Assembly (NCBI RefSeq): GCF_001898575.1
Contig: NZ_MKUD01000063.1
Location: 183,929 to 247,928 of the forward strand
From: Spirosoma sp. 48-14
GTDB lineage: Bacteria; Bacteroidota; Bacteroidia; Cytophagales; Spirosomataceae
Length of the DNA: 64,000 nt
Reading direction: 5' to 3'
This document shows, piece by piece, positions 25,683-35,376 of the stretch. The position numbers and the translations under genes were made by a program. How positions within the stretch are numbered: the stretch's first letter is position 1; each line of letters begins with the position of its first letter. The notes under the pieces were generated by a model. The model saw nothing but the letters and a program-made list of their open reading frames with translations. It was not told where the DNA came from and searched no databases.

Positions 25683-26612
25683 ATGGCAAACGAACACGAT
25701 CACCACGACCATTCCGGGCACCATCATGGCCCTACAGTACTAACTTCCATCAACCGGGCGCTCATTATCGGGGCTGTCCTGAATACAGTATATGTGGTGG
25801 TGGAATTTGGCCTTGGTTTCTATTACAATTCCCTGGCGCTTACCGCCGATGCCGGGCATAATCTGAGCGATGTAGCTAGTTTGTTGTTATCGCTGCTGGC
25901 CTTTCGACTGGCTCGCGTCCGGCAAACGCCAGGGTTTACCTATGGCTATCGAAAAAGTACTGTATTGGCTTCACTGACCAACGCCGTTGTATTACTGATC
26001 ACGATTGGGGCTATTTTATGGGAAAGTATTCACCGATTTCGTCAACCGGAACCCGTTGCGGGGGGAGCAGTAGCCTGGGTAGCTGGATTTGGTATTCTGG
26101 TCAATGCAGGTTCGGCCTTGCTTTTCTTTCGGAATAAAGAGCACGATCTGAACGCCAAAGGCGCTTACCTACACCTGGCTACCGATGCCCTGGTATCGCT
26201 GGGCGTGGTCATTGCAGGGATTCTCATCGCCTATACCGGCTGGTTATGGCTCGATCCGGTCATAGGTATTCTGGTGGCCATTGTGATCATGGGTTCTACC
26301 TGGCGTTTACTGACTGACAGCCTGCGCTTGTCGATGGATGGGGTTCCGGTGGATGTTGACCTTGCCGATGTGCTGGCCGAATTACGGGCTGTAACGGGTG
26401 TGCAGGATGTTCATCATGTGCATGTGTGGGCCATGAGCACCACCGAAAATGCACTCACCGCGCACCTCGTGCTGAAACCGGGCCTCACCGACGAACAGAT
26501 TGCCACCCTCAAACACGACGCCCGCCATCGTCTCGAACACCAGAAGATTAGTCATGCTACGCTCGAAACCGAAACGGTAGCTTCCGACGATTGCGAAACC
26601 GAGATTTGCTAA
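25683..26612 (+). CDS. CDF-family cation efflux transporter (CzcD/ZitB-like)
   Basis: 309 residues from ATG 25683; an in-frame ATG at 25647 would add 12 residues. The N-terminus is His-rich (EHDHHDHSGHHHG), typical of Zn/Co/Cd CDF proteins. Six TM helices follow, with TADAGHNLSD in TM2 (metal site residues Asp and His) and HLATDALVSLG in TM5. The cytoplasmic C-terminal domain has VQDVHHVHVWAM. It expels divalent cations by proton antiport. It ends with ETEIC. Last gene of the metal module. Confidence 0.92.
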   Translation: MANEHDHHDHSGHHHGPTVLTSINRALIIGAVLNTVYVVVEFGLGFYYNSLALTADAGHNLSDVASLLLSLLAFRLARVRQTPGFTYGYRKSTVLASLTNAVVLLITIGAILWESIHRFRQPEPVAGGAVAWVAGFGILVNAGSALLFFRNKEHDLNAKGAYLHLATDALVSLGVVIAGILIAYTGWLWLDPVIGILVAIVIMGSTWRLLTDSLRLSMDGVPVDVDLADVLAELRAVTGVQDVHHVHVWAMSTTENALTAHLVLKPGLTDEQIATLKHDARHRLEHQKISHATLETETVASDDCETEIC

Positions 26613-26778
26613 GCTGACAACTGATTCAATGTTGTGGGTTAAACGCCCTGGCGATAAGTAGGATTTCGGCGCTCGATTCTCTCCTATACAGTATCTTCCC
26701 GTAGCGGTTTCTGCTTTACTATGAAGTGGTTATCTTTACGAAGATCAAGTATGATCAGGACGTTTTTAATGAACAATC

Positions 26779-27492
26779 ATGAAACGCAGAGAAGCAATCC
26801 TTCAGGTAGCCCTTACGATGGGCAGTGCCCTATCGGCCCCAACGATGGCGTCGATCCTCGAAGGTTACCAACCTCATCGATCCATCAAACGGCCACCCTC
26901 AACCTTTGCGCTGCAGGGGAATCAGGCGGCCTTGCTCGATGAAATTACAGAGGTCATTATGCCAAAGACCTCGACCCCAGGGGCCAAAGCCGCGAAGGTC
27001 GGCGAAACCATCCAGCTCATCCTGAAAGACTGTTATAAGCCTACTCAGCAGGAACATTTTCTGAATGGACTGAACGCCGTTGAAGCCGAAAGCCAGAAAA
27101 CCTACAGCAAATCGTTCATCGATCTGAGTATAGAACAGAAAACAGCTATTCTGAAAGAATTTGAACAACGAGCCAAAACCGAAGCGAAGCAAAATCCGAA
27201 GAAGCAGGAGAAACTGTCGAAAGACCCCGAAACCACGTTAAGTGCCGTTGCCGCATCGGGCAGCGAACAGACGCAGGCCAAACTGGTAGATGCCGAAACA
27301 GGGGTGGTGGTGAAAGATGCATCCAAAAATGCTCCGCTCACTCCATTTTTCACGCTCGTCAAAGAACTGACCATTCTGGGCTATTTCAGCTCAGAAATCG
27401 GCTGTACACAGGCGCTCTCGTATGTAAAAATCCCCGGCCGTTACGAAGGCGTTGTCAAACTCAAAGAAGGCCAGAAAGCGTGGGCAACATGA
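26779..27492 (+). CDS. Gluconate 2-dehydrogenase subunit 3-like protein
   Basis: 237 residues. An N-terminal KRREAILQVALTMG stretch looks like a twin-arginine-type signal followed by a short hydrophobic segment. The body (LLDEITEVIMPKTSTPGAKA, then FLNGLNAVE) matches the small subunit that accompanies membrane or periplasmic GMC dehydrogenases. It is encoded 80 bp before the GMC oxidoreductase, the usual pairing. A -7-like TATCTTTA (one mismatch) lies about 40 nt upstream. Confidence 0.85.
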   Translation: MKRREAILQVALTMGSALSAPTMASILEGYQPHRSIKRPPSTFALQGNQAALLDEITEVIMPKTSTPGAKAAKVGETIQLILKDCYKPTQQEHFLNGLNAVEAESQKTYSKSFIDLSIEQKTAILKEFEQRAKTEAKQNPKKQEKLSKDPETTLSAVAASGSEQTQAKLVDAETGVVVKDASKNAPLTPFFTLVKELTILGYFSSEIGCTQALSYVKIPGRYEGVVKLKEGQKAWAT

Positions 27493-27495
27493 CAT

Positions 27496-27566
27496 AATGA
27501 ATAATGTACAATGCATAATGACCAATTTAATATCCATTATCCATTTTTCATTATCCATTCTCCATT
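27496..27566. repeat. Imperfect AT-rich inverted repeat between dehydrogenase subunits
   Basis: The left stretch (AATGAATAATG..., 27496-27520) can fold with the right stretch rich in TCCATTATCCATTTTTCATT (from 27532). Pairing is imperfect and there is internal ATCCATT direct repetition. It lies in the gap between co-oriented, functionally paired genes. Confidence 0.45.
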
Positions 27567-27572
27567 AAACCA

Positions 27573-29291
27573 ATGAACCTTAATCTTGACGCTAAAAAAG
27601 GAATGACCTACGATGCCATCGTTGTAGGTTCGGGTATATCGGGTGGCTGGGCGGCAAAGGAACTGACCCAGAAAGGCCTCAAAGTGCTGATGCTGGAGCG
27701 TGGCCCCGACCTGAAACACGTTACGGATTATCCGACGGCCATGAAAGACCCCTGGGAGTTCCCGCACCGGGGGAAAATCGAATTGTGGGCAGCCGAAGAA
27801 TATTGGGCCAATGCGCGCTCGGGTGGCAAACCCGGTGAAGACCAGCGGCATATGTTCACGAAAGATGTCGAATTCCCTTATATTGAGAAGCGCCCCTACG
27901 ACTGGATTCGGGGTTACCACCTCGGCGGTCGTTCGCTGATGTGGGGACGACAAAGCTATCGGCTCAACGAACGGGACTTCACGGCCAATCTGGAAGACGG
28001 ACACGGTGTCGACTGGCCCATTCGGTATAAAGACCTGGCTCCTTGGTATTCGTACGTAGAGCGATTTGCCGGTATTTCGGGGAATAAAGATGGGCTGGCG
28101 GTTTTGCCCGATGGCGACTTTGTGCCACCCATGCAGATGAATAGCATCGAGCTGAAAGCCAAAGAAGGCATCGAAAAGAATTTCAAAGGTCGCCATCTGG
28201 TGATTGGTCGCCCGGCGATCATCTCCGTTGCCCAGAAAGTCCATACCGATCTGGGCCGGGCATCCTGCCAGTTCCGGAATCTGTGCGTGCGGGGCTGTCC
28301 GTTCGGGGCTTATTTCAGCACGCAGTCGTCAACCTTACCGGCAGCGATGAAAACGGGTAACCTGACAATTATTACGGATAAGATTGCCTATCAGGTTATT
28401 TACGACGATCAGAAAGGTAAGGCTACGGGGGTGCGCGTCATCGACCAGAACACCAAACAACAGCAGGAATACTACGCCAAAATCATCTTCCTGAACGCAT
28501 CTACGATCAATACCGCCTGGATCATGATGCAGTCCACATCGAAACGGTTTCCGAATGGATTGGGCAACGACTCCGACCAGTTGGGCCGTAACCTGATGGA
28601 CCATCACCTGGGCGCGGGCGCATCGGGCGAGTTCGAAGGGTTGCAGGAGTGGTACTATTATGGTCGCCGGGGCAATGGTATTTACATTCCCCGTTTTGCC
28701 AACTGGGGCGACGATAAACGGAAAGATTTTGTACGCGGCTTTGGCTATCAGGGCCGGGGAGCTCGGCAGGACTGGGTCGCGGGGGCAAGCAAAGAAGGCT
28801 TTGGTCCTGAATTTAAAGATAACCTGACTCGACCCGGTCGCTGGGAGTTCAACATTGGCGGTTTCGGAGAAACCCTGCCCGACCCTAACAACCGCATGCA
28901 ACTATCGGCCAAGAAAGACAAGTGGGGACTACCCATTGTCGAGTTCGATGCAGGCTGGGGCGAAAACACCGTCGGGATGCGCAAAGCCATGATGAACGAT
29001 GCCGCCGAAATGCTCGAAGCGGCCGGACTGAAGAATATCAAAACCCGCAACGATCAGGACAAAAATCAGGGTATCGGCATTCACGAGATGGGTTCGGCAC
29101 GCATGGGCCGCGACCCGAAAACATCGGTACTCAATGCCTGGAATCAGGTTTGGGGCGCTAAGAATGTATTCGTTACCGATGGAGCCGCTATGGTGTCGTC
29201 ATCCTGTGTAAACCCATCGCTCACCTACATGGCTCTGACGGCCCGCGCAGCCGACTACGCCGTTCGGGAGTTGAAGCGGATGAACCTTTAA
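27573..29291 (+). CDS. GMC-family FAD-dependent oxidoreductase, large subunit
   Basis: 572 residues. FAD-binding dinucleotide fold at 13-45 (DAIVVGSGISGGWAAKEL, then MLERG). Central substrate domain with LGGRSLMWGRQSY. The C-terminal part has GIHEMGSARMG and SSCVNPSLTYMALTARA, where the active-site His/Asn pair of GMC oxidoreductases lies. A Cys cluster (CQFRNLCVRGCPFG, about 230-243) resembles the one in gluconate/sorbitol dehydrogenase-type subunits. Probably oxidises a sugar or polyol together with the subunit-3 protein upstream. The exact substrate is unknown. Confidence 0.92.
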   Translation: MNLNLDAKKGMTYDAIVVGSGISGGWAAKELTQKGLKVLMLERGPDLKHVTDYPTAMKDPWEFPHRGKIELWAAEEYWANARSGGKPGEDQRHMFTKDVEFPYIEKRPYDWIRGYHLGGRSLMWGRQSYRLNERDFTANLEDGHGVDWPIRYKDLAPWYSYVERFAGISGNKDGLAVLPDGDFVPPMQMNSIELKAKEGIEKNFKGRHLVIGRPAIISVAQKVHTDLGRASCQFRNLCVRGCPFGAYFSTQSSTLPAAMKTGNLTIITDKIAYQVIYDDQKGKATGVRVIDQNTKQQQEYYAKIIFLNASTINTAWIMMQSTSKRFPNGLGNDSDQLGRNLMDHHLGAGASGEFEGLQEWYYYGRRGNGIYIPRFANWGDDKRKDFVRGFGYQGRGARQDWVAGASKEGFGPEFKDNLTRPGRWEFNIGGFGETLPDPNNRMQLSAKKDKWGLPIVEFDAGWGENTVGMRKAMMNDAAEMLEAAGLKNIKTRNDQDKNQGIGIHEMGSARMGRDPKTSVLNAWNQVWGAKNVFVTDGAAMVSSSCVNPSLTYMALTARAADYAVRELKRMNL

Positions 29292-29293
29292 AC

Positions 29294-29364
29294 TAGAACT
29301 CAGCTTGTTATGCTGATGATCTGTGCAAATCATCATCAGCATAACAAGCTGAGTTCTATCTTTT
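29294..29364 (+). terminator. Very long perfect hairpin terminator after the GMC gene
   Basis: Arms at 29294-29320 and 29332-29358 are perfectly complementary over 27 bp with an 11-nt loop, followed by TCTTTTTG. It begins 3 nt after the stop codon. The stem is far longer than needed for termination, so it could also be a small repeat element. Confidence 0.8.
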
Positions 29365-29396
29365 TGTAATATCCTATCTTGCTAAAAAAAGCGCTT

Positions 29397-30047
29397 ATGC
29401 AACCGTTGATGGAAAAGGCAACCAGCAAGCGACGAAGGACCCCGGCAGCTCCTAAAAAACAGCCCGTCGCGCTCGAATCGCTGGTCTATGAGGTGATGGA
29501 CGGTCGGCCCCTGTATTACCGGGGATATGAAGATGTACTAGCAGGACGCAAATCACCGGAAGAAATTATGGGTTCGAGTTCGTTGCAGTGGGTACTGGTC
29601 TCCTATTTTATGCGTGTTATGCTTCGTCAGCTAGACGAGAAAAAATACTGGTTTGCCTCAAACGAAGCGGGCGTCCATCTGGATCACCGGAACAACCTTT
29701 CGCACGATGTAGCCATTTACGAACGAGCCGTTTTAACGCCGGATAAAATTAATACCCACTACGTAAGCGTACCCGCCAAAGTAGCCATTGAGATCGATGT
29801 AAAAGCCGATATTTCGAAAGTAGCCGACTTCAACTACATCAATCGCAAAACAAAGAAACTGCTGGATTTTGGCTCCGAAAAAGTTATCTGGGTATTTTCC
29901 AGCTCACAGCAGGTGATGATTGCCGAGCGGACAGCCGATGCCTGGCTGACGATGGACTGGCATCGCGATCTGGAATTACTGGATGGGCAACGGTTCAATA
30001 TCGGACAGTATTTATCCGACGAAGGTATTACCGTGACCGAAGAATAG
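29397..30047 (+). CDS. Uma2 (DUF820)-like restriction-endonuclease-fold protein
   Basis: About 216 residues from ATG 29397; a TTG at 29379 would add six. Basic N-terminus (SKRRRTPAAPKK). The fold elements VYEVMDGRPLYYRG, NNLSHDVAIYE and VAIEIDVKAD correspond to the PD-(D/E)xK-like core of Uma2 proteins (Asp in SHDVAI, then E-x-D/K in EIDVKAD). Molecular function is unproven for the family, which is expanded in cyanobacteria and Bacteroidota. Its stop abuts the stop of the convergent gene with no spacer. Confidence 0.75.
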   Translation: MQPLMEKATSKRRRTPAAPKKQPVALESLVYEVMDGRPLYYRGYEDVLAGRKSPEEIMGSSSLQWVLVSYFMRVMLRQLDEKKYWFASNEAGVHLDHRNNLSHDVAIYERAVLTPDKINTHYVSVPAKVAIEIDVKADISKVADFNYINRKTKKLLDFGSEKVIWVFSSSQQVMIAERTADAWLTMDWHRDLELLDGQRFNIGQYLSDEGITVTEE

Positions 30048-30509
30048 TTAGAACCGTAGTTTACGCAGGGCCTGATAAGCACCAGCCGTTACCAGCCCTC
30101 CTACCAGATACCACCCAATGGTCATGGCGGCTGTAGCCGGAGTGCGCTGCGTTGGTGTAGTTCCTAATCCCAGGGGGCCGGGTAGACCAACCGCCCCAAC
30201 CCCCGCAGCCAGTCCTAAGGCAGCTCCGGTCACTAAGGCATCTTTCGGTTTCGACAGGCCAATCAGGCTATAGTAGAGTGTATTCGACAAGAGGTCTCCC
30301 CCCAACGCCCAGTCGTGTAGCTCATCGTCAGCGGGTGGCTCCTCGTCAACCGTATCCATAACTTTTTTGATCGCACGCATCCCCAGAATGTCGGCACGGG
30401 GTGCAGCTGGAATCAATCGCCGGGCCGATTCATGAAGAACGGTAAGGGCAACAGCCCCCAGCAGGCCGCTACCCAATGGCGATAGAATGGTTTTGTTTAG
30501 CTTTTTCAT
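30048..30509 (-). CDS. Hypothetical membrane protein
   Basis: 153 residues with several Gly/Ala-rich hydrophobic segments: GSGLLGAVALTVLHES near the N-terminus, LVTGAALGLAAGVGAVGLPG, and AMTIGWYLVGGLVTAGAY near the C-terminus. The soluble segment 40-70 is acidic. No family recognised. A near-match -7 element (AACATTTG, minus strand 30533-30540) lies about 23 nt upstream. Convergent with and directly abutting the Uma2-like gene. Confidence 0.65.
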   Translation of the reverse strand: MKKLNKTILSPLGSGLLGAVALTVLHESARRLIPAAPRADILGMRAIKKVMDTVDEEPPADDELHDWALGGDLLSNTLYYSLIGLSKPKDALVTGAALGLAAGVGAVGLPGPLGLGTTPTQRTPATAAMTIGWYLVGGLVTAGAYQALRKLRF

Positions 30510-30601
30510 ACCTGCTTAACCACGAACGTACGCAAATGTTAGGCATCGTTATTTACTGAATCGTATCTTCCTGCCAACAAACCATACCCCTTTCATAAAC
30601 A

Positions 30602-31108
30602 ATGACGTTTTTATTCCGCAACGACCAGCCCGAACTCGCCATCGACATCCTGCGCGAAGTGGGGCAGTGGTTGGTCGATAGCGATCAAACCCTGTGGGAA
30701 ATCGATACGCTCACTACCGAAAATCTGCTGGACCAATACACAACAGGCAATCTCTATGTGATGTATGCCCAGCTTGGTGATACTCGTTCAGAGCCAGCTG
30801 CCGTGTTTATTCTTCAGTGGGAAGACCCGCTCTACTGGCCCGACGTCCCTCCGAATACATCCGGTTTTATTCACAAACTCGCCATCCGCCGAGCGTTTGC
30901 AGGACAAGACCTGTTTGCCGCCATCCTTGATTTTTGCCGAACTCAATGTTTACAACGAGGTATAAAAACCCTGCAACTCGAAACGGATGCCACCCGCCCC
31001 AAGCTGATGCAGTTTTACGAACGACATGGGTTTACCCCGACCTATCAGCGTCCGATGCATGAGTTTGGCCAGTCATTTCTCTGCCAGTTTTATGTGATGA
31101 CCCTCTGA
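30602..31108 (+). CDS. GNAT-family N-acetyltransferase
   Basis: 168 residues. The GNAT core is visible: FIHKLAIRRAFAGQDLFAAI (motif A-like, without a perfect Q/RxxGxG/A) and LETDATRPKLMQFYERHGF (motif B, typical of acetyltransferases). It would transfer an acetyl group from acetyl-CoA to an amine; the acceptor is unknown. Single gene. Confidence 0.85.
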   Translation: MTFLFRNDQPELAIDILREVGQWLVDSDQTLWEIDTLTTENLLDQYTTGNLYVMYAQLGDTRSEPAAVFILQWEDPLYWPDVPPNTSGFIHKLAIRRAFAGQDLFAAILDFCRTQCLQRGIKTLQLETDATRPKLMQFYERHGFTPTYQRPMHEFGQSFLCQFYVMTL

Positions 31109-31149
31109 GCACGGTTCATTCCTTCCGCTATGTCGATACGTCGTTGGGT

Positions 31150-31401
31150 TCAGCGGGCCACTGTTTGCTCATGCGGCTCCACAAAACAGATCACTTTCCA
31201 AATGGGGCCTATGTAACCCTGATGAATCCTGATAATGTAGGCGTGTATGCGCCCTGCCGCTACCCAATAGGTGGTGAAGAGTGCGACAAACAAAATCGAA
31301 GGGAGTATTACATCGATGAACTCTTTACCCCCACCACACCAGCCCCTGCCTGGGCGAACTAATAGCGTTTGTGCGGTTTCACTGCACGCGAAGCAATCCA
31401 A
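31150..31401 (-). CDS. Doubtful small membrane ORF
   Basis: 83-codon open frame with one convincing hydrophobic segment (VILPSILFVALFTTYWVAAG) followed by a conserved-looking tail (GPIWKVICFVEPHEQ). It starts inside the last codons of the upstream large gene, and a shorter start would be non-ATG. It fills the otherwise empty 270-bp gap. I recognise no family; chance is possible. Confidence 0.3.
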   Translation of the reverse strand: MDCFACSETAQTLLVRPGRGWCGGGKEFIDVILPSILFVALFTTYWVAAGRIHAYIIRIHQGYIGPIWKVICFVEPHEQTVAR

Positions 31402-34400
31402 CGGCTGTAACGGGTCGGCCTGTAGCTGTTACGCCCTGTACAGTTATACGAAGGGTTTGAACCACGTCCGATAGCGGAAATACGACCTGGCTATGCCCCT
31501 GGCTATCGGTTTGCATCATTGGTTTCCAGTAGAGTACATCCCGACGATCGACCTTACCGGAAGGTGCTTCGGTTGCCTCGTAACGGGGCACATAAAACTC
31601 ACGCTGAACCGTTGGATAGCCAATGATTTGGAGCGGTTTCATGCCTTTTTTATCGGCATTGTTCTGCTGACCGGGCCGAAACCGTTTCGTATAAAACGCA
31701 ATGACCCCATTCCCTCCCCGGACGCCATAAATACCAGCAGTTGCTGCATTTTTCAGCACTTCAATTCGCTCTATATCGCCCGGATTGAATGGCAAAAGAC
31801 CCGTTCCGTCTATATCCTGAACATTCATACCATCGATAAGGTACAACGGGGTGGTTCCACTTACAAAACTGCCCGTTCCCCGAATGCTTACCTTATAACT
31901 GCCATTGATCGGATTTTGCGTAACCGTAACCCCAGCAACACGTCCGCGCATCATCTCATACAGATTGGCAAACGGGGGCGATTTTTCATCAAACACCAGG
32001 GTGGCATCGGCACTGTTGTGTAAACTCCGACGCTGAATATCGTCAGGCCGTTCGTCGAACCGACGGGCTTTTACCGTAACTGCTTTTAATAACTTCGCCG
32101 TTTTGTCGCGATACAGATCGGTATCAGATTCCTGCCGGATACGGGCGGCCTCCAATTGTCCCCGCAAGGCAGTCCAGTTCGGCAATACCTTGTTCGTATC
32201 AGCATCCCACGACACATCGGGTCCTTCCAATACAAAATGAGCTTCTTTCTCGGGTAAATCTTTCAGTTGATGGTCGGTAAGTTGTGCCATGAGCTGAACG
32301 GTATCAGCAATGGCTAAACCACCCAGCCGAAACCGCCCTTTTTCATCCGTTCCGGCCGATTTCACAAACGATTGCCCCGGCACGGTTGACGCCAGAAAGA
32401 TTTGTGCCCCGGCAACAGGCTGATTCTTCGGGTTAAGTATACGCCCCATGACCGACAACCCACCAAGCAGTTCGGTCGACGGTGTTCCACTTACCCGTCG
32501 CCAGCCCTGGGTTAGCAGTAAATCGTCCAGTGCCCGGCGGGTTTCGGGAGAGTTATCCTTGAGATAACTATTTGGCTGCTCTACGCGCCCCCGCAACTCG
32601 CCCGTCAGCAACATATGGGTTTGGATCGACGCTTCGGCGGTATCGTCGGGCACCTGGCTGGCATCCGTCACAGAGGCCGACAGGAAAGCCAGTGTCGGCA
32701 ACCCATCTTCGCTCAGATTCAGGTTCAGGATAGCCCGTTCACGCGGTTGGTAACGCGACTTATTCAGACCGATAAGGGTTCGGATAGGCGGTAGTCGGTC
32801 GGGAATAAATACCAGCCGTTCGGCCTGTGGGCGAGCGGTCGCATCATACAGGGTAATCTGATGCATGCCCGCTGGGAGCGCTTCGGTAGGTAAGCTCACA
32901 CGGGCCAGTCCATTTTGCAACAGAATTTTACGCTGATCGACCAGATACCCCTGTCGCTGAATCAGAATATACACCGAATCCAGCGGAGCCTTAGTTGTCG
33001 ACGTAATGGTCAGGGCTAGCTGGGTGGTATCGGTGGTGGCATCAGCAGCCAGAAGCAATCCGCTCGATTCGGCTGGTGGCAACAGCACCATCTGATGCTG
33101 ATTGTTATAAAGCACATCGGCATAGTATTTCTTATCGGCTTCGGGCGTCATCATAAAACTACCCATACCGAGTGCGTTGACCGTAAGCCGGGCGACTTCG
33201 GTGCCTTCGCCCGTAACGATCCGGCCTGTTGCCAACACCCCTTTCCCATTGGTATCGACGATTTTGATGCCTAACCGGGCCGGGAAGCCGATAGCCCAGC
33301 GCCCCCCTTCGGGCAGGATTTGTACATCCAATGGCTTGGTGACATTCGTTTCGGCCTTCGACAAGGTAGTCTGAAAGAGGTTATTAACGGCTATCATCCG
33401 CTCAAAAGCGGCCCGATGCTGCCCATTATCTTCGTCGGTATACGCCCGAAGTCGGTAGGCACCGGATGTCAGCGTATCGGAGAGCCTGAAATCCCCAGCG
33501 GCCCGGCCATCAGTAACCTTTAGCCATTGGTGATGAACCGGCTTCCCATCCGGTGTGAGCAGGTCAACGTGCATAGCCGTTTCGCCCAACGGGCGCAGAT
33601 TGGTGGCCGGATCGAGTAGGTAAGCACTCAACCAAACCCGGTCGCCGGTGGCATAAAATGGCTTATCGGTATGCAGATACAGAACAGGAGCCAGATTCTG
33701 AAACTTATCGGTAAAGGCTTTGGCAATACGACCTAACCGGGCATCGGGAGGCATCAATCGGCCTTGTGCCACCACCGGAGCTACAGTTGGATCGGCATCG
33801 GTTTTAGCAGGTTGCCAGTCGCCGGGCAACAACCGCGACAACCGATCTTCCGAAAGCGAGCCATACTCTTCCATGCCGTTTGGGGATGTAACGGTTCCAT
33901 CGACCGTCATCAGCAACTCCCCCGCTGGCAGCTTAATCTCCGAGTAGGCATAGCGCGCATCCAGATAAGGCGAGTAATTGGAGGTAGCGTAGGTATAAAA
34001 GACGATCAGTGTTGAAGGAGACACCAGCCGACGTTCAAACGGTAATTTCCCCGGCTGAATTAACTGTTTAATCTGTATCGGCTGAAGGTGGCCTTTGGTT
34101 GTACCCGCTGAAACAGACCCCGCCAGCATGGCCCGATTGTTTATGGAGCGGGCTATCGGAACGCCGATATTCTCCTGATATACCAGAAATCCTTCGCGCT
34201 CATACGTGCTATCGACCAGGCTGGCCATCAGGTGGCGGGTAGAGCCTTTATAGGCAATCATCCGGTTGCGCCGATACCGTCGAGCCTGGCGGTCATCAGC
34301 GGGTTTCAGTTCCTCGAACCGGGCTGTTCCGGCAAAATAGACTTTCTGGCTGGTGGCATCAAAATACATCAGGTCGTAATAGATCTTGTAGCCCAACGCC

Positions 34401-34927
34401 TGATTTTCGATCTGGATCGGTTCAGACGCCGTTGCTTTCAAATGGCCACCGGCTTCTTCTTTAAAACTAAGCGCGTCGCTATTGATAATCAGGCACTGTC
34501 CCGCGAAGGGCTCGCCCAGCAACTGACGCTTGAACTGTTTGAGATGCCGCTCCCATTTTTTCTGATTACCCCGAACCGTAACGGCCAGCAACGTCTGATC
34601 GCTGGGTTTTAGTCGAAAATGAGCCCGATTGTCCTGCCCTTCTTCCAGCCGAAATAGTTTTCGCTGCGGCTGATATCCGACAAATGAGGCCACAATTTCG
34701 ACCGTGCCGAGCGGAACCCCGGTGAGTGTATAAGCGCCCTGCTCATTGGTGACTGTGCCGCGCGTGCTGCCATTGACATACACATTGGCGAAGGGCATTG
34801 GCTTACCTGTGGAGGCATCGACAACAAAGCCGGTCAGGGTCGTGGTTGTCGTTTGCGCATAGCTTCCTACTGTCGGCCCAAGTAGCAGACAGATCATCAA
34901 CCAAACGGTAGCAAGTTGACGAAGCAT
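31379..34927 (-). CDS. Large MG2-like protein with regulatory-like and TonB plug domains
   Basis: 1182 residues from ATG 34927, giving signal peptide MLRQLATVWLMICLLLGPTV ending SYAQ; the longer frame adds 14 residues. Order: carboxypeptidase-regulatory-like beta domain about 28-115, an uncharacterised region about 120-330, an alpha-2-macroglobulin MG2-like segment (LYLHTDKPFYATGDRVWLSA) about 415-510, more beta domains, then a TonB plug (MMRGRVAGVTVTQ, YLIDGMNVQDIDG, IERIEVLKNAATAGIYGVRG). There is no barrel after the plug. Such proteins are common in Bacteroidota and may dock with outer-membrane transporters; function unproven. Confidence 0.82.
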   Translation of the reverse strand: MLRQLATVWLMICLLLGPTVGSYAQTTTTTLTGFVVDASTGKPMPFANVYVNGSTRGTVTNEQGAYTLTGVPLGTVEIVASFVGYQPQRKLFRLEEGQDNRAHFRLKPSDQTLLAVTVRGNQKKWERHLKQFKRQLLGEPFAGQCLIINSDALSFKEEAGGHLKATASEPIQIENQALGYKIYYDLMYFDATSQKVYFAGTARFEELKPADDRQARRYRRNRMIAYKGSTRHLMASLVDSTYEREGFLVYQENIGVPIARSINNRAMLAGSVSAGTTKGHLQPIQIKQLIQPGKLPFERRLVSPSTLIVFYTYATSNYSPYLDARYAYSEIKLPAGELLMTVDGTVTSPNGMEEYGSLSEDRLSRLLPGDWQPAKTDADPTVAPVVAQGRLMPPDARLGRIAKAFTDKFQNLAPVLYLHTDKPFYATGDRVWLSAYLLDPATNLRPLGETAMHVDLLTPDGKPVHHQWLKVTDGRAAGDFRLSDTLTSGAYRLRAYTDEDNGQHRAAFERMIAVNNLFQTTLSKAETNVTKPLDVQILPEGGRWAIGFPARLGIKIVDTNGKGVLATGRIVTGEGTEVARLTVNALGMGSFMMTPEADKKYYADVLYNNQHQMVLLPPAESSGLLLAADATTDTTQLALTITSTTKAPLDSVYILIQRQGYLVDQRKILLQNGLARVSLPTEALPAGMHQITLYDATARPQAERLVFIPDRLPPIRTLIGLNKSRYQPRERAILNLNLSEDGLPTLAFLSASVTDASQVPDDTAEASIQTHMLLTGELRGRVEQPNSYLKDNSPETRRALDDLLLTQGWRRVSGTPSTELLGGLSVMGRILNPKNQPVAGAQIFLASTVPGQSFVKSAGTDEKGRFRLGGLAIADTVQLMAQLTDHQLKDLPEKEAHFVLEGPDVSWDADTNKVLPNWTALRGQLEAARIRQESDTDLYRDKTAKLLKAVTVKARRFDERPDDIQRRSLHNSADATLVFDEKSPPFANLYEMMRGRVAGVTVTQNPINGSYKVSIRGTGSFVSGTTPLYLIDGMNVQDIDGTGLLPFNPGDIERIEVLKNAATAGIYGVRGGNGVIAFYTKRFRPGQQNNADKKGMKPLQIIGYPTVQREFYVPRYEATEAPSGKVDRRDVLYWKPMMQTDSQGHSQVVFPLSDVVQTLRITVQGVTATGRPVTAVGLLRVQ

Positions 34928-34992
34928 GGGCAATCGAGGGGATTGATCAGGTAGCCATAGAAGACACAAGCTAATGAGTTTTACTCACGTTG

Positions 34993-35292
34993 TCAATGGG
35001 TTACCACTTCCAGTTGCTCACCCGAAAACGCAATCGCCCGCTCAGCAAACAAGGCTTTGGTTGCAGCCCAGGTAGATCGAAAAAGGTCGCTCTGCCGATA
35101 GGCTTCGAGCGCATCAGCCGACTCCCACAGGCTATAGGTCATTCGCACCGCCGGGTGGTTGGGATCACGCAGCAGTTCCAGGTGCGTATTCCCCGGAAAA
35201 GCCCTGATCTGATGTTTCGATGCATCGAAAATAGCGTGAAATGCGGGGAGTTTATCTTCCTGAAACGTCATCCGAACAATTCGTACAAGCAT
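34993..35292 (-). CDS. Antibiotic-biosynthesis-monooxygenase (ABM)-domain protein
   Basis: 99 residues, the usual size of a dimeric ABM ferredoxin-like domain. MLVRIVRMTFQEDKLPAF starts the first strand, followed by CH-less HLELLRDPNHP and YSLWESADALEAYRQSDLF. Related proteins are quinol monooxygenases, haem-degrading enzymes or unknown. The haem-binding residues of IsdG-type enzymes are not evident. Single gene. Confidence 0.78.
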   Translation of the reverse strand: MLVRIVRMTFQEDKLPAFHAIFDASKHQIRAFPGNTHLELLRDPNHPAVRMTYSLWESADALEAYRQSDLFRSTWAATKALFAERAIAFSGEQLEVVTH

Positions 35293-35376
35293 AGTATTTC
35301 GTGAAAAAGGAAGCGTTAAAAGTTAAAAATAGTTAGTTCTATACTTTTCATGTTTCATTCTTTACTCTTCATTACG

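Noticed and set aside
27537..28244. 235-codon minus-strand ORF inside the GMC oxidoreductase gene
   Set aside because: It is the complement of a well-supported coding frame in a GC-balanced gene and has no recognisable domain.
31144..31362. 72-codon plus-strand ORF in the gap after the GNAT gene
   Set aside because: No family resemblance, no start signal, and it is antisense to an alternative ORF of equal quality; probably chance.
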